DNA from: Fimbriimonadaceae bacterium | GTDB taxonomy: Bacteria > Armatimonadota > Fimbriimonadia > Fimbriimonadales > Fimbriimonadaceae | Reading direction: 5' to 3' | NCBI GenBank assembly: GCA_025451715.1 | Contig: JANWJY010000095.1 | Coordinates: 1-17,183 of the forward strand | DNA length: 17,183 nucleotides | Part shown: positions 1 to 6,246 of the stretch, piece after piece | Position numbering within the stretch: the stretch's first letter is position 1 | Layout of the letters: each line of letters starts with the position of its first letter | The notes under the pieces: model-generated | What the model was told of the DNA's origin: nothing | Database searches by the model: none | Seen by the model: the letters and a program-made list of their open reading frames with translations, nothing else | Translations under genes and position numbers: made by a program

Positions 1-816
1 CGACTGTGCGATCAGCCCTGCGACATCCTTCGGAAAGCAACTCCCGCCCCAGCCGAGCCCTGCCTGTAAGAACTCGGCGCCGATGCGGCGGTCCAGCCCC
101 ATGCCCTTTGCGACGTCCTCGACGTCGGCGTCACACAGCTCGCATATCCTCGAGACGGCGTTGATGAAACTGATCTTTGTCGCCAGAAAGCTGTTGCTCG
201 CGTATTTGATGAGTTCAGCGCTGCGCACGTCGGTGATAAAGACTGGGCAGTCAATACCGCGATACAGTTCGCTGAGCGTCTCCGCTGCCTCCCGCTTGCT
301 CGCACCGATGACGATCCGGTCGGGGTGATAAGAGTCCTTGATCGCGGAGCCCTCGCGCAGAAACTCGGGGTTGCTGACGACGTCGAAGAGCGCGTGGTCT
401 GCGCCCTGCGCCCGTATAGTTTCTGCGACCAAGTCGCCGCTGCCGACCGGGACCGTCGACTTGTTGACGATAACGACGTGCCTCGTGATGCTGCGCCCGA
501 TCTCTTCCGCGGCGCCGACGACCTGACGCATGTCGGGCTTTCCGTCGGGGCCTTCCGGCGTGCCGACGGCGATGAACACGATGTCGGCGTCCTTCATGCC
601 TTCTGAGATGGTCGTTGCAGTCTTAAAGCGGCCCGTGGCCAGGACCTTTTCGAGGACCTCCTCGAGCCCCGGTTCGTAAATGGGGGACTCGCCGCCTGAA
701 ATACGTTTGATCTTGTCATCGTCGCGGTCGATGCAGACGACGTTGTGGCCCATGTCCGCGAGAACGACGCCCGTGGGGAGTCCGACGTATCCTGTGCCGA
801 CGACAGCGACGTTCAT
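1..816 (-). CDS. ugd: UDP-glucose 6-dehydrogenase, C-terminal part beyond window
   Basis: Oxidises UDP-glucose to UDP-glucuronate with two NAD+ in the cytoplasm, supplying acidic sugar for polysaccharide. I translated the 272 visible residues by hand. They begin MNVAVVGTGYVGLP, a Rossmann NAD-binding site, followed by VGTPEGPDG (about 83-92), NKSTVPVG (118-125) and NPEFLREGSA (149-158). The central helix carries KYASN (Lys204, Asn208), and the active-site block GGSCFPKD holds the catalytic Cys260 and Asp264. All expected catalytic residues seen so far are present. The C-terminal UDP-binding domain lies off the window, so about two thirds of a usual 430-450 residue enzyme is visible. The ATG at 816-814 is the natural start for the Rossmann strand, although no good Shine-Dalgarno precedes it. 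It lies 30 bp downstream of the DPPR synthase gene on the same strand, so the two are probably co-transcribed. UDP-ManNAc dehydrogenase is less likely given these motifs. Confidence 0.95.
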   Translation of the reverse strand, partial: MNVAVVGTGYVGLPTGVVLADMGHNVVCIDRDDDKIKRISGGESPIYEPGLEEVLEKVLATGRFKTATTISEGMKDADIVFIAVGTPEGPDGKPDMRQVVGAAEEIGRSITRHVVIVNKSTVPVGSGDLVAETIRAQGADHALFDVVSNPEFLREGSAIKDSYHPDRIVIGASKREAAETLSELYRGIDCPVFITDVRSAELIKYASNSFLATKISFINAVSRICELCDADVEDVAKGMGLDRRIGAEFLQAGLGWGGSCFPKDVAGLIAQS

Positions 817-846
817 TGCTTTGGGAATGTACCTTGGGCTAGTTCG

Positions 847-1764
847 TCAGCCTGGCGTGATGAAGGGGATTTCGACCCCGCTAATCGCAAGGAGCGCGGC
901 AACGACGAAGAGGACTACAGCGGCAATGATCTGCCAATCCGTGAGGAGGACGCTCTCGGGCTCTCCGCCTTCGCCCTTAGCAAAAGTGATGAAGAGGTAG
1001 CGCAGGATCCCGAACACGACGAAAGGGACAGTCAGGATGAGAGCGGGGAACTGTTGCGCCGTGTTGCTCTCGATGGCATAGATTCCATAGGCGATTGCGG
1101 CGACGCTTGCGGAGAAAACGACCATCGCATCGAGCGACTGCACCGAGTATCCGATCAGTGCGGCGCGGGACACGCCGCGGCTCTCGCCCATGAGATTGAA
1201 CTCGTGCCTCCTCTTTGCGCTCGCGAGCAGGAGGGCGAGCATGCCGGTGCAGAACAGCAGCCAGCCAGAGATCGTGGCCGCAATCGCGACGGCGCCCAGT
1301 GCGGCACGGATCACGAAGCCAGAGCTGATCACCATCACGTCGATCACAGGTTGCTTCTTGAACCAGAAGATATAAAGGAGCTGGATTGCGACGTAGACGA
1401 ACAGACCGACTAAGAAAGACGGATTTACGAAAGCACCGAGGAGGCAGCCGATGAGCAGGCAGGCGAAGGAGACCGCCAAGCCCGTGCCCGTGGTGAGCGC
1501 GCCAGAGGCGATCGGGCGACCCTTCTTGGTAGGGTGAGCGCGGTCCTGGTCCGCGTCGAGCACGTCGTTAAGCGCGTAGACCGAGGAGCTGAACATGCAG
1601 AGCGCGAAGAATGCGACGATGACGTGCTGGACGTTCAAAGGATCGCCAAACTCGTTCGCAAAGATGATCGCAGCAAAGACGAGGAGGTTCTTGGTCCACT
1701 GCCTGACTCGCAGGAGCCTAACGATGGCGGCGGGTTTCACGGGCTGGGGTGATTGTATCACCAT
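847..1764 (-). CDS. UbiA-family decaprenyl-phosphate phosphoribosyltransferase (DPPR synthase)
   Basis: Integral membrane prenyltransferase-fold enzyme, 305 residues. Members of this subgroup (mycobacterial Rv3806c type) transfer 5-phosphoribose from PRPP to polyprenyl phosphate, the first step to lipid-linked ribose or arabinose donors. The subgroup signature is visible: RVRQWTKNLLVF (19-30), the metal/pyrophosphate motif NDVLDADQDRAHP (66-78) followed by KKGRP, and a second motif with DVMVISSGFVIRAALG (142-157). About eight or nine hydrophobic segments follow the UbiA pattern. The ATG at 1764-1762 is used here; a GTG at 1740-1738 (codon 9) would give MKPAAIVRLLRVRQW and is also possible. 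Neither has a clear ribosome site. It lies divergent to glmS with 17 bp between start codons and is upstream of ugd. The usual partners DprE1, DprE2 and a PAP2 or HAD phosphatase are not in the window, so the exact substrate is inferred. Confidence 0.88.
   Translation of the reverse strand: MVIQSPQPVKPAAIVRLLRVRQWTKNLLVFAAIIFANEFGDPLNVQHVIVAFFALCMFSSSVYALNDVLDADQDRAHPTKKGRPIASGALTTGTGLAVSFACLLIGCLLGAFVNPSFLVGLFVYVAIQLLYIFWFKKQPVIDVMVISSGFVIRAALGAVAIAATISGWLLFCTGMLALLLASAKRRHEFNLMGESRGVSRAALIGYSVQSLDAMVVFSASVAAIAYGIYAIESNTAQQFPALILTVPFVVFGILRYLFITFAKGEGGEPESVLLTDWQIIAAVVLFVVAALLAISGVEIPFITPG
1748..1762. promoter_or_regulatory. Perfect 6-bp dyad (GGTGAT-TGT-ATCACC) in divergent gap
   Basis: Arms GGTGAT and ATCACC flank TGT. 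The dyad covers the first codons of the minus-strand DPPR synthase gene and ends 19 bp before the glmS GTG. It could be an operator for both genes or a hairpin at the start of the minus-strand message. A smaller TCAA-AC-TTGA dyad lies beside it at 1768-1777. No convincing promoter hexamer pair is placed to serve either gene, so the function is inferred from position and symmetry only. Confidence 0.3.
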
Positions 1765-1781
1765 GTGTCAAACTTGATCCC

Positions 1782-3611
1782 GTGTGCGGCATTGCAGGGT
1801 ACGTTGGTCCTCGAAACGCGGTGGAAGTGGTCCTCGACCAGCTCAAACGGCTGGAGTACCGGGGCTACGACAGCGCAGGCGTGGCCTACCGCAATGGGTC
1901 GGCGCTCAAGACGGTCAAGCGGGCAGGGAAGCTGACTGAGCTTTCGGGACTTTTGGGATCGAAGCTGCCCGTCTCGCACCTGGCGATCGCGCATTCTCGT
2001 TGGGCGACGCACGGCGCGCCGACGGACCTCAACGCGCACCCTCACTCGGACCAGTCGGGCCGTATCGCTCTGATCCACAACGGGATCATCGAGAACTACC
2101 TCGAACTCAAGGAGGAGCTCGTGCGCGAGGGGCACGTGTTCCAGAGCGAGACGGACACAGAAGTCGCGGCGCACGTCATCGGGCGCGAGTACGACTCAGG
2201 CGTGGAACTGGACGAGGCCGTACGGCGTGGAGTCCGTCGGATGCGTGGCGCGTATGCGTTCGTCGTCGCGAGCGCTGACGAGCCAGAGAAGATCGTCGCG
2301 GTGAGGGCCGCAAGCCCGCTTGTAATCGGTCTCGGGGACGGTGAGACGTTCTTGGCGAGCGACATTCCCGCGCTCTTGCCCTATACGCGCAGAGTGATCG
2401 TCTTAGAAGGCGGCCAGGTCGCGGTGCTGACACCCGCTGGCGTTGTGGTGACCGATGTGAACGGCGCGTCGGTCGCGGTGCACCCGTTCGAGGCGGATTG
2501 GGACATCGAGTCGGCGGAGAAGGGCGGGTACGAGCACTTCATGCTCAAGGAGATCCATGAGCAGCCGGACGTCGTCCACCAGTGCCTGCTCGGCCGGTTG
2601 ACCCCCGACAACAGAGTCGTGCTGGACCAAGTCTTTAGCAACCACGTACTGCAGGACATTGACAGGGTCAACATCATCGCCTGCGGTACGGCGTACCACG
2701 CCGGCCTGATGGCGAAGTTTATTTTTGAGCGGATGCTGCGGCTACCGACGGACGTTTTCTACTCGAGTGAGTTCCGCTATGGCGACCCCGTGCTCTCGCC
2801 TCGGTCTCTGGCAATCTTCGTAAGCCAGAGCGGCGAGACGGCAGACTCGTTGGCGGCCCTGCGGCTCTGCAAAGCCCGGCGGATACGGACCTTGGGGATC
2901 GTAAACGTAGTTGGCTCGAGCATCGCGCGCGAGTGTGACCGGGTGCTTTTCACCCAGGCGGGGCCCGAGATATCTGTCGCGAGCACGAAGGCCTACACCG
3001 CGCAGGTCCTGACGCTGTTCCTCTTTTCGCTGCACATGGCACAGGTGCGCGAGATGCCGGGCGTACGGATCAAGGAGACCGTCGCAGCGCTTCGAAAATT
3101 TGGTGACTACGTGCAGGACGCGATGGCAGGCGAGGACCAGATCAAAGGAGTCGCAGCAAAGTTCAAGGACGCGCGGCTCGTATTCTTCCTGGGTCGGGGT
3201 GCCGACGCGAGCCTATCGTTGGAGGGTGCGCTGAAGTTGAAAGAGATCGCGTACATCCCGACGCAGGAGTGCCCGGCGGGCGAGATGAAGCACGGGCCCT
3301 TGGCGCTGATCGAACCGGGGATACCGATCGTCTTCGGCGCGACAGATCCGGACGTCAGGGAAAAGCTTGCCAGTAACATCAAGGAGGTGCAGGCCCGCGG
3401 TGGACACGCGATCGTCATCACGACGAGCGACGACGTGACGCTCGGGGCGATCACAGACACGCTCATTAAGGTCCCGCAGACCGGCAACACTTACCTTAAT
3501 GCGCTGTTGACGATCGTTCCGATGCAGCTCTTTGCGTATTACACTGCGAAGGCGCTCGGGTGTGAAATCGACCAGCCTAGGAACCTAGCCAAGTCGGTGA
3601 CCGTCGAATAG
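1782..3611 (+). CDS. glmS: Glutamine-fructose-6-phosphate aminotransferase (isomerizing)
   Basis: Makes glucosamine-6-phosphate from fructose-6-phosphate and glutamine, the entry to UDP-GlcNAc for wall and capsule sugars. The start is fixed by chemistry: the N-terminal nucleophile is the Cys right after the initiator, so the GTG at 1782-1784 followed by TGC (CGIAGYVG) must be the start. An upstream in-frame start at 1749 would bury the Cys. The product is 609 residues, equal to the E. coli enzyme. Visible parts are the class II glutaminase domain (RWATHGAP, HNGIIENY), the first SIS domain (CGTAYHAG, SQSGETADS, SVASTKAYTAQ), the second SIS domain (GRGADASLSLEGALKLKEIAY, then QECPAGEMKHGP) and the conserved tail LAKSVTVE. 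It is complete, with no missing catalytic residue. No strong Shine-Dalgarno is present, and its promoter must lie inside the divergent gene. A short hairpin follows the stop at 3615-3630. Confidence 0.98.
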   Translation: MCGIAGYVGPRNAVEVVLDQLKRLEYRGYDSAGVAYRNGSALKTVKRAGKLTELSGLLGSKLPVSHLAIAHSRWATHGAPTDLNAHPHSDQSGRIALIHNGIIENYLELKEELVREGHVFQSETDTEVAAHVIGREYDSGVELDEAVRRGVRRMRGAYAFVVASADEPEKIVAVRAASPLVIGLGDGETFLASDIPALLPYTRRVIVLEGGQVAVLTPAGVVVTDVNGASVAVHPFEADWDIESAEKGGYEHFMLKEIHEQPDVVHQCLLGRLTPDNRVVLDQVFSNHVLQDIDRVNIIACGTAYHAGLMAKFIFERMLRLPTDVFYSSEFRYGDPVLSPRSLAIFVSQSGETADSLAALRLCKARRIRTLGIVNVVGSSIARECDRVLFTQAGPEISVASTKAYTAQVLTLFLFSLHMAQVREMPGVRIKETVAALRKFGDYVQDAMAGEDQIKGVAAKFKDARLVFFLGRGADASLSLEGALKLKEIAYIPTQECPAGEMKHGPLALIEPGIPIVFGATDPDVREKLASNIKEVQARGGHAIVITTSDDVTLGAITDTLIKVPQTGNTYLNALLTIVPMQLFAYYTAKALGCEIDQPRNLAKSVTVE

Positions 3612-3699
3612 GGACTGGTAACAGTACCGGCTAGCGGATTCAAGCGCGCCTTCGGCCCGTTCCTTGTACTTACTTTGGATGGCCGAGGCGCACTGCCCG

Positions 3700-3708
3700 T
3701 GATAGAAT
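3700..3708 (+). promoter_or_regulatory. Extended -10 promoter (TGaTAGAAT)
   Basis: TG, one base, then TAGAAT (five of six bases of TATAAT) make a full extended -10 element. No -35 hexamer lies at 16-18 bp, which extended -10 promoters tolerate. Transcription would begin near 3715 and leave a leader of roughly 56 bases before the ATG at 3771. It would drive the phosphoglycosyltransferase and wecG-like pair. This is read by eye against sigma-70 consensus, which may not apply fully in this organism. Confidence 0.4.
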
Positions 3709-3727
3709 GAACCTAGTTCCGTCGGTG

Positions 3728-3760
3728 CGCGGCCAATGGGCCGTGGCCCAGGCGGCCTGG
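3728..3760 (+). promoter_or_regulatory. Leader with three overlapping, mutually exclusive hairpins
   Basis: Hairpin A pairs 3728-3734 with 3739-3745 (loop AATG, one G-T pair). Hairpin B is the inverted repeat TGGGCC-GT-GGCCCA at 3737-3750. Hairpin C is CCAGGC-G-GCCTGG at 3748-3760. A and B share bases, as do B and C, while A and C can coexist. This alternating layout is what attenuators and RNA switches show. C ends ten bases before the ATG, over the place where a ribosome would dock. The high GC content makes chance pairing likely, so the role is inferred. Confidence 0.3.
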
Positions 3761-3770
3761 ATCGGATCGG

Positions 3771-4448
3771 ATGTCGAGCACGAACGTCATTGCAGAACGG
3801 AGCGCCGTGGAAGAGACGGTCAGAAGCCACATCGCGCCGAAAGTGATCACGTACAGGAAGCGAAAGCGCCTGTTGGATCTCTTTGGCTCGCTGTTCCTGA
3901 TCGTCGTTTTCGCCCCCTTGATGCTCGCAATCGCGGCGCTCGTCAAGCTGACGAGCCGAGGTCCGGTGTTCTACTCTGCCAAGCGGGTCGGGCGAATGGG
4001 GCGTGAGTTCGACTTTTACAAGTTCCGGTCGATGTACGTCGATGCGAACGAGCGGCTCCAGGAAGTGATGCCGGAAAACGAGAAGGACGGCCCAATTTTC
4101 AAGCTCAAGAACGACCCACGCATCACGCGCGTCGGTCGTGTGCTGCGTCACACGAGCATGGACGAGCTGCCGCAGCTCTTCAACGTCTTTCGGGGCGACA
4201 TGAGCCTGGTGGGCCCCCGGCCCCCGTTGCCGAACGAGGTGGAGAAGTACGACGAGTACGCGATGGAGCGGCTGTCGGTGCGTCCTGGAATGACTTGCTA
4301 CTGGCAGATCATGGGCAGGAGCAACCTCTCGTTCGAAGAGTGGATGAAGCTCGACCATAAGTATCTGGAGGATATGTCGGTGGTCACCGACTTGAAGATC
4401 CTCCTGAAGACGCCGATCGCCGTCCTGAAGGGTGATGGCGCCTACTGA
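3771..4448 (+). CDS. Initiating sugar transferase (small monotopic phosphoglycosyltransferase)
   Basis: Transfers a sugar-1-phosphate from a UDP-sugar to undecaprenyl phosphate on the inner membrane face, starting the repeat unit. The 225 residues match the short catalytic class (PglC/WcaJ C-terminal type) without the N-terminal membrane bundle. A basic stretch RKRKRLLDLFGS leads into one hydrophobic helix (about 37-60) with the helix-breaking Pro49 expected of a re-entrant membrane helix. Then come SRGPVFY, FYKFRSM (82-88), the catalytic Asp131-Glu132 in SMDELPQLFNV, GDMSLVGPRPP (142-152) and RPGMTCYWQIMGRS near the end. The ATG at 3771 has no strong Shine-Dalgarno; GGATC units precede it. 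The gene overlaps the next by 14 bp, which suggests translational coupling. The first sugar cannot be told from sequence alone; hexose-1-phosphate and N-acetyl-hexosamine types look alike here. Confidence 0.95.
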   Translation: MSSTNVIAERSAVEETVRSHIAPKVITYRKRKRLLDLFGSLFLIVVFAPLMLAIAALVKLTSRGPVFYSAKRVGRMGREFDFYKFRSMYVDANERLQEVMPENEKDGPIFKLKNDPRITRVGRVLRHTSMDELPQLFNVFRGDMSLVGPRPPLPNEVEKYDEYAMERLSVRPGMTCYWQIMGRSNLSFEEWMKLDHKYLEDMSVVTDLKILLKTPIAVLKGDGAY

Positions 4449-5253
4449 CGCGCACCCGCCGGTCGCTCCAAACGCCGACTTCTGCGTCTTTTCTGTGCCG
4501 TTTTGGAACCCGTCGTACGAAGAGTTCAAGTCGTGGTGGGATTGGACCCTTGACAACGCTCCACGGGCGCGCCTGCTTGAACTCGCAAACCCTAACACCC
4601 TGAACATCGCGTATCGCGATGCGAGATTCATGTCGATTCTGCGGCTCGCCGACGTCAACGTGAACGACGGAGTCGGTGTCAGGATCGCGGGACGGATGCG
4701 GGGCGTAGAGACGAAGCACAACTTCGCCGGTACCGACCTCATGCCGCGGCTCTTCGCCGAGGCGCACCGTGAAGTCCGCGTTTTCTTCTTTGGGGCCACG
4801 GAGGAGAGCAACGCCCTCGCAGTCGAGAAGATCTTGGCGAAGCACCCCCGGGTCGTCTGCGCTGGCCGAGTCAACGGCTATGTCGATCCTGTTCGAGAGG
4901 CGCTGCCCATGATCCGGTCGTCGAACGCAGACGTGCTGATGTGCGCGCTCGGACAACCGAAGCAAGAATTCTTCATGTATGAGAACTTGGATGCGCTGAA
5001 CGTTCGCGTGGCGGTCACTTGCGGGGGAATGTTCGATTTCTTCTCAGAATCGAAGCCTCGCGCTCCCCTTGCAATGCGCAAGATGGGGATGGAGTGGGTC
5101 TACAGACTGGCGATCGAGCCAAAGCGGATGTTCAAGCGCTACGTCCTTGGAAACCCGCTGTTCCTTTGGCGTGCAATGGTGACTCGTGGCAGCGATATCA
5201 GGTGCGTCGCAGAATCTTTGGCAGCCCGACGGTCCAGCGAAGCCCAAAGCTGA
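4435..5253 (+). CDS. WecG/TagA/CpsF family glycosyltransferase (GT26)
   Basis: Cytoplasmic membrane-associated enzyme that usually adds N-acetylmannosamine or its uronate as the second sugar on a lipid-linked carrier, which fits its place right after the initiating transferase. The 272 residues show NPNTLNIAYRDARF (52-65), ADVNVNDGVGVR (72-83) with Asp78 as the likely catalytic base, GTDLMPRLF (99-107), FFFGATEES (117-125) and LMCALGQPKQEFF (168-180). The C-terminal appendage GGMFDFFSESKPRAP followed by MGMEWVYRLAIEPKRMFKRY is the membrane and active-site lid region. The family's Thr in the TxN motif appears to be replaced by Leu50 (LANP). A GTG at 4432 precedes the ATG at 4435; the ATG is chosen but the two are not separable by ribosome site. 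The start lies inside the upstream gene, and the tail overlaps a convergent gene by 56 bp. Confidence 0.93.
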   Translation: MAPTDAHPPVAPNADFCVFSVPFWNPSYEEFKSWWDWTLDNAPRARLLELANPNTLNIAYRDARFMSILRLADVNVNDGVGVRIAGRMRGVETKHNFAGTDLMPRLFAEAHREVRVFFFGATEESNALAVEKILAKHPRVVCAGRVNGYVDPVREALPMIRSSNADVLMCALGQPKQEFFMYENLDALNVRVAVTCGGMFDFFSESKPRAPLAMRKMGMEWVYRLAIEPKRMFKRYVLGNPLFLWRAMVTRGSDIRCVAESLAARRSSEAQS

Positions 5254-6097
5254 CAAGCGTCGAAACGATCGCGAGCGGAAGAGCCAGGTGCTTCCGGCGT
5301 AGCCGCCACATGATGCGCAGACTCTCTGGCGTCTTGTCGCTGGTCATCCGCCACCAGAGCCTCCGGAGCCTTTCACCCATAGACTTCGCGTGGTGCGCGC
5401 TCAGGGTGCGGGTGTTTACGACCCCAGTCTTGGGGAGGAGGTCGAGGCGCCACCCAGCCTCGCGGAGCTGCAGCCACAGGTCGTGGTCGCTCGCGTAATG
5501 GGGGAAGTTCACGGCGTCGACCTTGAAGTCCCTTGCGACGCTGGAGGGAAACAGCACCCCCTGTCCGCCGGTGAGAACGATCGGGAACGGTTCGGACGGT
5601 GCGTCGCCAACGCCGGCCCAAGGACGGATGAGGCGGCCGTAGAGCAGAAATCCCATTGGATCCTGGTGGGAGTAGAGAAGGCTGACTCCCTGTTCGGTCT
5701 CGATGTAAGCAGGTGCGCAGGAAACGGTCTTTGGGTGGGTCTGGGCGTGCTCACGGAGGGCTGTCAACGTTCCTGGGAGCGCGTAGGTGTCTGCGTTGGT
5801 CAGATAGATGAACTCGTGCTGACGGTCGGTGGCAACTTCAAATCCCTTTGCGATGCAGTGCGTCCAATAGTCCTGATCGTCGACTGCCACAGTCTCGACC
5901 AATGCCGAAACGTCCGAGGGAAGCGGCATACCTGCGTTGATTACGAGGATGTGCAGGCCATCGACTTCTTGATTGCGAAGCGACTCGACGACGCGGCGGA
6001 GTTCGTCGGGCTCGTTGTAGGTGGGAACGATCGCAAGGATCGACCCAGCGCCGCTCTGCATGCGCTGAAGTCTACTTGAGGGGGTCAGATGGCACAT
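5198..6097 (-). CDS. Glycosyltransferase family 2, rhamnosyltransferase-like
   Basis: Cytoplasmic GT-A fold transferase of 299 residues that would add one sugar to the growing repeat unit. Near the N-terminus is ILAIVPTYNEPDELRRVVESL, the nucleotide-binding strand and helix. The metal-binding position reads YLTNADTYALPG, an NAD variant of DxD. TGGQGVLFPSS and ASDHDLWLQLREAGW follow, the latter holding the probable base region, as in rhamnosyltransferase-type GT2 proteins. A hydrophobic C-terminal stretch (HLALPLAIVSTLVSFGL) may sit in the membrane. The ATG at 6097 is used, but a second ATG at 6061 (MQSGAGSILAIV) is closer to the usual family N-terminus; neither has a Shine-Dalgarno. It is divergent from the beta-helix gene and runs tail to tail into the wecG-like gene. 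Donor and acceptor sugars cannot be read from sequence. Confidence 0.9.
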   Translation of the reverse strand: MCHLTPSSRLQRMQSGAGSILAIVPTYNEPDELRRVVESLRNQEVDGLHILVINAGMPLPSDVSALVETVAVDDQDYWTHCIAKGFEVATDRQHEFIYLTNADTYALPGTLTALREHAQTHPKTVSCAPAYIETEQGVSLLYSHQDPMGFLLYGRLIRPWAGVGDAPSEPFPIVLTGGQGVLFPSSVARDFKVDAVNFPHYASDHDLWLQLREAGWRLDLLPKTGVVNTRTLSAHHAKSMGERLRRLWWRMTSDKTPESLRIMWRLRRKHLALPLAIVSTLVSFGLRWTVGLPKILRRT

Positions 6098-6246
6098 AAA
6101 CTCTACGGGTTTTTCAGCAGGTAACTACGCGGGGCTCCTGTTCACTCTTGAACCCGAACTCCTAGAGACAGTTAACAGCCCGTGCGATTGCCAGCCCGTG
6201 TCTATACGGTCGTCATTGGCACGGTCAGGGTGGAAACGATAACTCA
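6098..6246. promoter_or_regulatory. 149-bp divergent region with AGCCCGTG direct repeat
   Basis: This lies between the GT2 start at 6097 (minus) and the beta-helix GTG at 6247 (plus). AGCCCGTG occurs at 6177-6184 and again at 6193-6200, 16 bp start to start, and a partial inverted copy CACGG is at 6220-6224. CCGT-GTCTAT-ACGG (6197/6206 region) is a small dyad over the second copy. TTGGCA (6216-6221) and GATAAC (6238-6243) with a 16-bp spacer resemble a promoter but lie too close to the GTG to give a leader. AGGGTGG at about 6227-6233 is a distant ribosome site candidate. The role as a regulator binding region is inferred. Confidence 0.3.

Larger units (their letters stand above)
3612..3770. 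other. 159-bp gap between glmS and the sugar transferase
   Basis: No gene is supported here. Four bases after the glmS stop is a small hairpin, CTGGTA-ACAG-TACCGG (3615-3630, one G-T pair), with no T run behind it, so it is not a convincing terminator. An extended -10 box lies at 3700-3708 and overlapping hairpins at 3728-3760. GGATC occurs twice and then GGATG at 3759-3773, a five-base tandem repeat whose last unit contains the start codon of the next gene. An open frame beginning at 3707 is out of phase with the real gene and has no recognisable product. Confidence 0.5.

Noticed and set aside
745..1413. Plus-strand open frame of 222 codons over ugd and the DPPR synthase gene
   Set aside because: Its composition (Asp, Glu, His rich) is the mirror of membrane codons on the other strand, and no domain is recognisable.
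1766..1771. Perfect TTGACA on the minus strand beside the DPPR synthase start
   Set aside because: The best -10 match (TACAAT, 1752-1757) is only 8 bp away and lies downstream of the start codon, so it cannot serve as a normal promoter for that start.
1765..1781. glmS ribozyme or riboswitch ahead of glmS
   Set aside because: Only 17 bp of non-coding sequence lie there, far too short, and no ribozyme core motif is seen in the upstream coding region.
3615..3630. Hairpin after glmS as an intrinsic terminator
   Set aside because: The stem has six pairs including one G-T and is followed by no T run.
3585..4874. Long minus-strand open frame of 429 codons opposite the sugar transferase and wecG-like genes
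   Set aside because: It shows no family motif, is rich in Arg, Ser and His, and lies antisense to two genes with full catalytic motifs. Open antisense frames are expected at this GC content.
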